Source: an uncultured Kiritimatiellota bacterium
GTDB taxonomy: Bacteria > Verrucomicrobiota > Kiritimatiellia > RFP12 > UBA1067
Reading direction: 5' to 3'
NCBI GenBank assembly: GCA_934621385.1
Contig: CAKTUI010000043.1
Location: 1 to 19,664, forward strand
DNA: 19,664 nt
The position numbers and the translations under genes were made by a program. Under the pieces are notes generated by a model that saw only the letters and a program-made list of their open reading frames with translations, did not search any database and was not told where the DNA came from. The number at the start of each line of letters is the position of its first letter. Position 1 is the first letter of the stretch. This document shows, piece by piece, positions 14,340-19,664 of the stretch.

Positions 14340-14396
14340 CAGAGCGCCTACGCGGCGTGGCTTCTCCCCGTCCTTCTGCGTTCCACCGCTCCCAAG
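14340..14396 (+). repeat. Dispersed repeat, copy 2 (core)
   Basis: This 57-bp core matches 1909-1965 at 46 positions without gaps. All 11 differences are transitions. The flanks up to about 14580 share shorter blocks with 1966-2110, such as the C-rich CCTCCCCTTT stretch after a run of A. The rest of the spacer 14210-14618 contains no convincing gene, only small GC hairpins (for example 14522-14535). Confidence 0.6.
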
Positions 14397-14618
14397 CGGT
14401 TTTCCGTTCTTTCAGGTGTATTCCGTGATTGACAACCCACCCCACCGTTCGTGTCCCGAAGGGTTTTCGCGGCCTTTCGTGTTCGGCCGCAGGCCTCCAC
14501 CCCTCCCGTGAATTTCTGTGTCCGCCGTTAGGCGGCTTCAGTGCATTCAGTGGTAGAAAAACCTCCCCTTTTCCGTGTACTCCGCGTATTCCGTCGTTCA
14601 CGGACAATCAAAGGCCCC

Positions 14619-15131
14619 CTAACGGACGATGATGCGCAGGCAGCGCCGGATGCCGTCGACCGTGACGGACTCCCCCGCCGAACCCGCCCCGTTGCGCACG
14701 ATGCGGACGAGATTCCAGTCCGCGGCGCTCCTGGCAATGGGCACGGAGAACTCCCGACAGGCCCTCCCGGGCGCGGCCTCGCCGAGTTCCACGACCGACC
14801 CGTCCGCACGGCGGGCGAACCACGCGCCGCAGTCGCAGCCGAACGCCGCGCCCTCCTCGGACGGCGAGAGTGCCCCGTCCCCGTCCGAATCGAACCCGAC
14901 GGCGACCGTTACCGCGTTCGTCGGCCCGGCGGCGAGGTCGATGCGAACCCGCAGTTCCGCGAGATCCGCCGCCGATACGGCGAGCGGAACATTCGTCGAG
15001 GCCTCCGCATCCGCCCACTCCGACGCAGGCGGGGACGGGACCGCCCTCCCCGACGCAAGCCCGGCGGACAGGGTGAGCGCGGCCATCAGTGCCCACCGTC
15101 CGCACCTTGCCCCCGTTGACAGTTTCCTCAT
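14619..15131 (-). CDS. Small secreted protein, unknown function
   Basis: A 170-residue exported protein I do not recognise. The ATG at 15131 has AAAGGAG upstream and begins a clear signal peptide (about residues 1-27, ALMAALTLSAGLASG). The mature part is GC-rich and acidic. It contains FDSDGDGALSPSEEG, a calcium-loop-like D-x-D-x-D run reminiscent of dockerin/EF-hand loops, then FGCDCGAWFARR with two close cysteines, and a basic end RRCLRIIVR. It is the last gene of the minus-strand secreted-protein row, 58 bp after the preceding gene. Metal binding is a guess from the D-rich loop. Confidence 0.65.
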   Translation of the reverse strand: MRKLSTGARCGRWALMAALTLSAGLASGRAVPSPPASEWADAEASTNVPLAVSAADLAELRVRIDLAAGPTNAVTVAVGFDSDGDGALSPSEEGAAFGCDCGAWFARRADGSVVELGEAAPGRACREFSVPIARSAADWNLVRIVRNGAGSAGESVTVDGIRRCLRIIVR

Positions 15132-15189
15132 ACTTTCCACTCCTTTCCCTTTCATTGCCAGTGAACCCCAAACCCGATGTCGGCGCACC

Positions 15190-15777
15190 TCAGTCCCAGA
15201 GACAGGCCTTCATCTCGTCGAGGTAGTCCCTGTAGGACGACCCGTCGAGAATCCTCCCGTAGTACGTCCGCCGCCCCGGGTCGACGCGCATGAGCTTGTG
15301 CACGATGTTCGTGACGAGCGGCTCGCGGTAGCGGATGCGCAGGATGTTGGTCAGCCGGGAGTTGTAGTTCAGCACGGTGTACCAGCGGATCTCGTCCGCC
15401 GTCACGCGCCCCCCGAGGGCGAGGTCGGCCAGCTCGTCCAGGCACGACAGGTAGAACCCCTCGCCGAACTGCCAGCCTGCGGCGAACACGAACAGACGCT
15501 CCATCTCATTCGTGGCAATCGTCCCGACGTTGGCGAAGACGTTCCGGTAGTCGTTTGACACGAGTGCCGCGAACCTCCTGTATTCGTCGTTCACTCCTAC
15601 CCCGCTTTCCTCAACACCCCCGAGAGTACTTCTGCTTCCCCTGGGGCTTTTGACATATTCATCCAAGGCACGGCGAATCTCATCCGCCCCCTTCATGTCC
15701 GACACCCCCTGACCCCGACTCACGGATGCCAGGGAGAAGACGGCGAGTGCAATCCCGACAATATGCAGCGTTCTCAT
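15190..15777 (-). CDS. Small secreted protein next to the orphan toxin tail (candidate immunity protein)
   Basis: A 195-residue exported protein of no family I recognise. The ATG at 15777 has AAAGGA upstream and starts a signal peptide (MRTLHIVGIALAVFSLASVSRG). The rest is mostly helical and charged, with the acidic and aromatic end YRDYLDEMKACLWD. Its start lies 4 nt after the stop of the 55-codon orphan tail, the tight coupling seen between polymorphic toxin C-termini and their immunity genes. That role is inference from position. Its signal peptide means any protection would act outside the cytoplasm. Confidence 0.65.
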   Translation of the reverse strand: MRTLHIVGIALAVFSLASVSRGQGVSDMKGADEIRRALDEYVKSPRGSRSTLGGVEESGVGVNDEYRRFAALVSNDYRNVFANVGTIATNEMERLFVFAAGWQFGEGFYLSCLDELADLALGGRVTADEIRWYTVLNYNSRLTNILRIRYREPLVTNIVHKLMRVDPGRRTYYGRILDGSSYRDYLDEMKACLWD

Positions 15778-15781
15778 GCGA

Positions 15782-15949
15782 CTATTCCTTTCTCCTGTAT
15801 GTTGAAGATCCATCCAGCCAGTCCTCGTACTTGCGATTCACGATCTTCTTCCCCGCCGCGATGCCGACCCCGTCGAAGTCGACGATGCCCACGTGCCCCG
15901 ACCCGAGCGAATTCGGATGGGCGATGACCCAGCCAAACGACGAATCCAC
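15782..15949 (-). pseudogene. Orphan C-terminal tail of a papain-like/NlpC-type toxin domain
   Basis: A 55-codon minus-strand frame opens with GTG right after the TGA of the upstream gene and in the same frame. It reads WVIAHPNSLGSGHVGIVDFDG, then GIAAGKKIVNRKYEDWLDG, and ends YRRKE before TAG. The GHVGIV...G block resembles the second half (catalytic His) of NlpC/P60- or CHAP-like peptidases found at the ends of polymorphic toxins. The Cys half is absent, so on its own it cannot be a full enzyme. I read it as a displaced or decayed toxin cassette. Expression as a short peptide is possible. Confidence 0.55.
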
Positions 15950-16783
15950 TCAAAGCCCCCTCAAGTCCTCAATCTCCACGAGTGCCTGTGCCGACTCCCT
16001 GAGTCGATTGGTTACAGACACCCAGCGAGACACCAGATCGGAATCCAAATGGGGTGTCGCCAGCCAGTCCACGATGGTCTCCAATCTGTTTGAACTCCAC
16101 TCATAGCCCGGAATCTCCCGGATAAGCAAGTCATCCAGTACGATGCCTGCTTCATGGTTCCCCGGACATACCCTGTAGGCCAGGTGAACGGCGTTGGTAT
16201 AGGGGAGGTCGCATCCAAATCTCCGCCGATGCCGCCCGATTGCACCTGCGATGCCAAGACAGGCCTCAATCCTGTCCTGGCCCGTTGCCCATATCGCATT
16301 AGTGAGGAACGTTCCCATCGTCCGAAGAAAATCCTCTCCAAGCATAGCCCAGGCACTGTAAAGGGATATTGCATCCATGCGGAAGTCAGCCACCGGGTTG
16401 ACGGCCCAGTTGCGCACGATGGGCAGGGCGTTGGTATGGTTCAAGTCCCGAAGTTCGCACAGGGCGATGCGCAACAAGTCGCGATCCTCGGCCCCAAGCC
16501 GGGAGAAATCGTTCGTCGACCAGCCCTGCAAGAAAGAGTAAAGGGAAGACTCCTTCGCCCGCCGTGACCACCCGGGGCAGGACGCACCATCCAGCAAACC
16601 GTTCCAATCCGTATAGCGCACGGGGTATTCCCTGCCCGCCTCGATTTCATGCTCCACGTCCATTGCCGCATACGATAGGATTGCAAGTGCAACCTCATTT
16701 GACTCCGAAGGTGTGTGCGAAGGCTCCCCATGCGCAAAGGCGCAGGCGATCGTCATACAGAAAAGCACAGATAATCTTCTCAT
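15950..16783 (-). CDS. Secreted helical protein, unknown (paralogue of the next gene upstream)
   Basis: A 277-residue exported protein with a signal peptide (MRRLSVLFCMTIACAFAHG) and an otherwise helix-rich sequence that could form HEAT-like repeats. It shares motifs with the protein encoded at 16806-17627: a GWSTN block, then E-L-x-D-(I/L)-NH, then a late (I/L)P-x-Y...RLE..V..(W/Y)L block. I therefore take the two as diverged paralogues. GAGG lies 10 nt upstream of its ATG, 22 bp after the previous gene. It ends in TGA directly abutting the GTG of the orphan toxin tail in the same frame. A role as an immunity-like partner is possible; no function is established. Confidence 0.65.
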   Translation of the reverse strand: MRRLSVLFCMTIACAFAHGEPSHTPSESNEVALAILSYAAMDVEHEIEAGREYPVRYTDWNGLLDGASCPGWSRRAKESSLYSFLQGWSTNDFSRLGAEDRDLLRIALCELRDLNHTNALPIVRNWAVNPVADFRMDAISLYSAWAMLGEDFLRTMGTFLTNAIWATGQDRIEACLGIAGAIGRHRRRFGCDLPYTNAVHLAYRVCPGNHEAGIVLDDLLIREIPGYEWSSNRLETIVDWLATPHLDSDLVSRWVSVTNRLRESAQALVEIEDLRGL

Positions 16784-16805
16784 TGCGAAAGTACCTCAAA
16801 TCCCT

Positions 16806-17627
16806 TCAATCTCGTCCGCACAGCCAGGGGACGCGGCTCAGCGAATTCGCTGGAATGGCACTCAGCCTCCTGAATTGCGCCGCCGCCCTGTTGCGCTCGT
16901 AGTCCCTTGCGGAATGCCCCATCAGGTATCGGACCTGCTCCAGTCGCTCCACGCTGTTGGAGTAGTCGGGAATCAGTTTCGCAAGCTGCTCGTCCTGCCA
17001 TGTCTGGGAGGTGGTCACCTGTCGCATCGAGAAGTGCAGGAACCTTGCGACACGGACCTTCGCCGCCTCCCTCGCGGAGGCGGGCAGCCGCCCCAGCACA
17101 TCCAGCAATTCCATCGCAACGGGAGGTGCGGCCCTGTCGTAGAAATTCGTGTGGGCGCAGGAGCGGTAAAGTGACTCAAACACCTCGGACTCAAGGTTGG
17201 TATGCCTGAACATGGCGGGAAGGACGACCGACTCAAGGCCGTGCAGGTCGTCTCCGACAAGAGTGTGGAAGTAGTTCGTCACGTCCGGGTGGTTGATGTC
17301 CGCCAGCAACTCGACGGCCACGACCGTGGCCTTCCGTCTCTCCGGAACATCCCAGCCGGTGGACTGAAGCCCGTTCGAGGCGATGGAAACGAGTCCGCAA
17401 ACGAGTTGATTGGTCGACCAACCGCCCTCCTCCAGAACGTCACGGAAGAGGGGAATCCCATCCCGATCCCAGCTGCGGCCCTCATCGGAGTCCGCCTCGT
17501 CATGGTCCGACTCGACAAAACGCTCACTCCTGCACAACAGGGTCTCCAGACGCTGGATTGACCAGCCCCCGGACGCATGGACCGAGAGGGACATAAGGCA
17601 CAGCAATAAAATCATCGTCACTTTCAT
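16806..17627 (-). CDS. Secreted helical protein after the metalloprotease gene (candidate immunity protein)
   Basis: A 273-residue exported protein with signal peptide MKVTMILLLCLMSLSVHA. The mature part is helix-rich, with alternating hydrophobic segments like HEAT repeats, and shares the GWSTN, LADINH and IPDYSNSVERLE blocks with the 277-residue protein downstream. The gap to the metalloprotease gene is only 8 bp, and its AAGGAG ribosome site overlaps the TAA stop of that gene, so the two are surely co-expressed. The tight pairing of a large exported protease with a small exported partner suggests an inhibitor or immunity protein, or a secretion or folding partner. I recognise no domain that settles this. 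Confidence 0.68.
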   Translation of the reverse strand: MKVTMILLLCLMSLSVHASGGWSIQRLETLLCRSERFVESDHDEADSDEGRSWDRDGIPLFRDVLEEGGWSTNQLVCGLVSIASNGLQSTGWDVPERRKATVVAVELLADINHPDVTNYFHTLVGDDLHGLESVVLPAMFRHTNLESEVFESLYRSCAHTNFYDRAAPPVAMELLDVLGRLPASAREAAKVRVARFLHFSMRQVTTSQTWQDEQLAKLIPDYSNSVERLEQVRYLMGHSARDYERNRAAAQFRRLSAIPANSLSRVPWLCGRD

Positions 17628-17635
17628 GGGTCTCC

Positions 17636-19664
17636 TTATTGCGTATGGGGTGGAAACACAATCATCGCGGAACGCCCGACGGCCGCATTCCCGGATTCCT
17701 CCTGGGACGGGTCTTTGCGATTCCGCAGCAACCCGCGCACAAATCCTTGTGGAATGTCAACATGGTTTCCGCTTCCAATGCCATACATCAACAACTGCGG
17801 AATCAAATCAAGCAGGCACTTGTCGGGCGAGTAAAAGCGACTTCCCGTCCCGTTGTTCCAATCAGAAGGCATCCATGCCTTCTGAAGCGGGCGAAGCTGT
17901 TCAGCACACCCATCATCGGAATAAATGTCCGTCAGCCCGCAAACATGGCCGATTTCATGCGCAAGAGTACGGCCTGGAGCCTGGCACCTAATAACAATTC
18001 CATCTGAATTGGCTCGCCCGATGGCTTTGGTGCTATATTCCACCATCTCCGTCCCGTTTCCAATGAAATACACTTCGACACCATCCGTTTTATGCGCGTA
18101 GTTGCGAATGTCCCTGCAAATTCCGCGCTTGGAAAGCCCAAACCGACTCCACTCATAATTGTCGATGACTTCAATGGGGGCCGAAGAGAAGCGAAGCCCC
18201 ACCTGCCTGTAGACCTTATTGACCTCCGTGAGTTTGTCCAGATGTTGACATTCGGTTAACTCCGCACCCACGTCGCCGACAATCAGATAAGGGTAAACCC
18301 GCACATCTCGCATCCGCGTCACAAGAAGTTCAAACCTAGGGCATCTTCCAACGCCGCCGTCCACATCTACTTCAAGAATGATGACATCCCCTTCAATTCC
18401 TCCCGCAACAACAACGACATCCCGTCCCGTATTGCCATGGGGAAATGACGCAATCCCTTCAAGAACCCGCCAGGATATTCTCTCATCCGGAATATCCTTT
18501 GGAGCAACCCGAACCCTCATATAAGTGCTTTCACCGATGATTGCACAACATGGATTTACGATATACTCCTTCCCTTCAACCGTTACCGAATCGGATGTGA
18601 TTGGCTCCGCCACACAATCAATTGAGGTAAAATTATGCACAAGATGCTGAGAGGTCATCTCGCTCTCCTCCCATGTAATCCCAATTTGGTTCGAGAGGTA
18701 GCCATACGACTCCGATTCGCATTCAAGGTAGAATGTGCACGAATGTTTCTTCGACCCCGAAATGGGGATTCGCTCCTCCAAGGCAACTTCACTGGTACGT
18801 CCCTCATCCTTCCAGAGGTGTCCATCCCGGATGAGTGGGCTGACCACCAATGTCCCATTGGTCGCGACATCAGAATGCATCGACACAATCACAGGAACAA
18901 TGTCATCATCATTCGGATGTCTACCCGGGACCTCATAGTCTTTAGCACCCAACATTTCATCACCATCATCATTCACAAACACGGCATCAGGCGCATCAAT
19001 GGACAAATACACCTGCGGGGGCTCGTTCGTGCCGTATGCCGTGCTGAGGTGGGACACGAGCGGACCGCCGGGGAGGTCGGCGCGGACGGACATCTCAAGG
19101 CTCCCCCAGCCCGGAATCCCCCCGCCCTCAACCCGCGTCGTGCGCGCATTCGGCGCGGTGAAGCGGACGGCCGGGTCCGAGGCCCACCAGCTGAACGGGG
19201 GCGTCCCGTCCCCGCAGTAGTCCGAGAGGACGGCCTCGAACGCGGCGGGGAACGGCCCCGGGCCGAGGTGCGCGAGGTCCGGCGAGCCGCGCAGCGTCGG
19301 CATCCAGAGGCAGCGTCCCGGCGACCCGGGCTGGGGGAGCGCGAGCAGCCGCCCCCCGCCGCCGACCGTCCACACCCCCGGCGACGCGGACGCGGCGTTC
19401 CGTGCGGCGCGGACGGGCGAACCCGCCCCCGCGTCGTCCCGCACGGCGTAGCGCACCGTCCCGTCGTGCGGCTCGGTCCAGAACCGGTACTCGCGCCCCT
19501 TCCCGAGGACGAACGCGTACGAACCCGCGTTCGTCACGCAGACCGAGAGGTCCCCGACGACGAGCCGCGTCGCCTCCGGCGGATCCTCGGGGAAGACCGC
19601 CTCGAACCGGTACAGCCCGTTCGCGAGGCCCGTCCCGACCCGCGCGTCCACCCAGTCGGAATAG
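17636..19664 (-). CDS. Large exported protein with C-terminal metzincin-like metalloprotease domain (partial, 5' end outside window)
   Basis: The frame is open to the right edge, so the N-terminus is missing; about 675 residues are visible. The first 210 or so are very GC-rich and look like beta-rich surface-protein modules (for example VDARVGTGLANGLYRFEAVF). Middle segments look Ig-like (PPQVYLSIDAPDAVFVNDDG; NPCCAIIGESTYMRV). The end is a zinc protease: LAHEIGHVCGLTDIY (HExxHxxGxxD, HEIGH at 17945-17959), followed by LLMYG, a plausible metzincin Met-turn. Asp as third zinc ligand recalls snapalysin (M7) or immune-inhibitor-A-like (M6) enzymes. The domain sits near the C-terminus, where variable toxin or effector domains are placed. 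Two small secreted genes follow closely. I expect it to be a secreted or surface effector; its target is unknown. Confidence 0.75.
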   Translation of the reverse strand, partial: YSDWVDARVGTGLANGLYRFEAVFPEDPPEATRLVVGDLSVCVTNAGSYAFVLGKGREYRFWTEPHDGTVRYAVRDDAGAGSPVRAARNAASASPGVWTVGGGGRLLALPQPGSPGRCLWMPTLRGSPDLAHLGPGPFPAAFEAVLSDYCGDGTPPFSWWASDPAVRFTAPNARTTRVEGGGIPGWGSLEMSVRADLPGGPLVSHLSTAYGTNEPPQVYLSIDAPDAVFVNDDGDEMLGAKDYEVPGRHPNDDDIVPVIVSMHSDVATNGTLVVSPLIRDGHLWKDEGRTSEVALEERIPISGSKKHSCTFYLECESESYGYLSNQIGITWEESEMTSQHLVHNFTSIDCVAEPITSDSVTVEGKEYIVNPCCAIIGESTYMRVRVAPKDIPDERISWRVLEGIASFPHGNTGRDVVVVAGGIEGDVIILEVDVDGGVGRCPRFELLVTRMRDVRVYPYLIVGDVGAELTECQHLDKLTEVNKVYRQVGLRFSSAPIEVIDNYEWSRFGLSKRGICRDIRNYAHKTDGVEVYFIGNGTEMVEYSTKAIGRANSDGIVIRCQAPGRTLAHEIGHVCGLTDIYSDDGCAEQLRPLQKAWMPSDWNNGTGSRFYSPDKCLLDLIPQLLMYGIGSGNHVDIPQGFVRGLLRNRKDPSQEESGNAAVGRSAMIVFPPHTQ

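Noticed and set aside
14284..14607. 107-codon minus-strand open frame over dispersed repeat copy 2
   Set aside because: It coincides with the repeat that is also non-coding at 1909-2110. The two copies do not keep a common reading frame.
1..19664. CRISPR array, insertion sequence, prophage or tRNA-linked integrated element
   Set aside because: No regularly spaced identical repeats, transposase or integrase motifs were seen. I found no duplicate of the tRNA 3' end that could be an attachment site.

Overview
The window is about 19.7 kb of a moderately GC-rich bacterial chromosome. I infer a PVC-superphylum organism, most likely of Kiritimatiellota/Verrucomicrobiota type. The reasons are a XylR/AraC regulator with a LacI-type sensor half, a CASDH/CASDC polyamine pathway, many Sec-secreted orphan proteins, and decayed GC-rich dispersed repeats. 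No 16S rRNA or other decisive marker is present, so this placement is tentative.

Layout. (1) 1-1353: one secreted cysteine protease of the IdeS/Mac (C66) type on the + strand, with its own promoter and pairs of a TTTGRCAAA element on both sides. (2) 1354-2396: gene-poor DNA. It holds a detached 3' end that looks like pnp together with an intact minus-strand terminator, short AT-rich repeats, and one copy of a dispersed repeat. (3) 2397-6146, minus strand: a short dcw-type cell-division operon, mraZ-rsmH-ftsL-ftsI, with a tRNA-Arg(CCG) starting 2 nt after the ftsI stop. The mraZ promoter carries four boxes at exact 10-bp spacing, probably its own operator. (4) 6262-7440, plus strand: a XylR-like regulator with a probably leaderless promoter. 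It ends tail-to-tail on the polyamine operon. (5) 7435-13087, minus strand: a five-gene polyamine operon (basic amino acid decarboxylase, spermidine-synthase-like, agmatinase-like, carboxyspermidine dehydrogenase, carboxyspermidine decarboxylase) behind one promoter and a structured leader. (6) 13089-14618: a GC-rich spacer with hairpins, a secreted SGNH hydrolase, and a second copy of the dispersed repeat. (7) 14619-19664, minus strand: a tight row of secreted proteins. It begins with the C-terminal part of a large exported protein ending in an HExxHxxGxxD metalloprotease domain, followed by two paralogous secreted proteins, an orphan 55-codon tail resembling the His half of a papain-like/NlpC toxin domain, and two more small secreted proteins.

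How the genes work together. The dcw genes act in septal peptidoglycan synthesis and 16S rRNA methylation. The polyamine operon can make spermidine through putrescine plus aspartate semialdehyde without decarboxylated SAM, yet it also carries a SpeE homologue with altered SAM-site residues. Region 7 has the architecture expected of a polymorphic-toxin/immunity array: a variable catalytic C-terminus, tightly coupled small secreted partners, and a displaced toxin tail. This is the best candidate for an undescribed system in the window. The toxin/immunity reading is inference from layout, not demonstrated.
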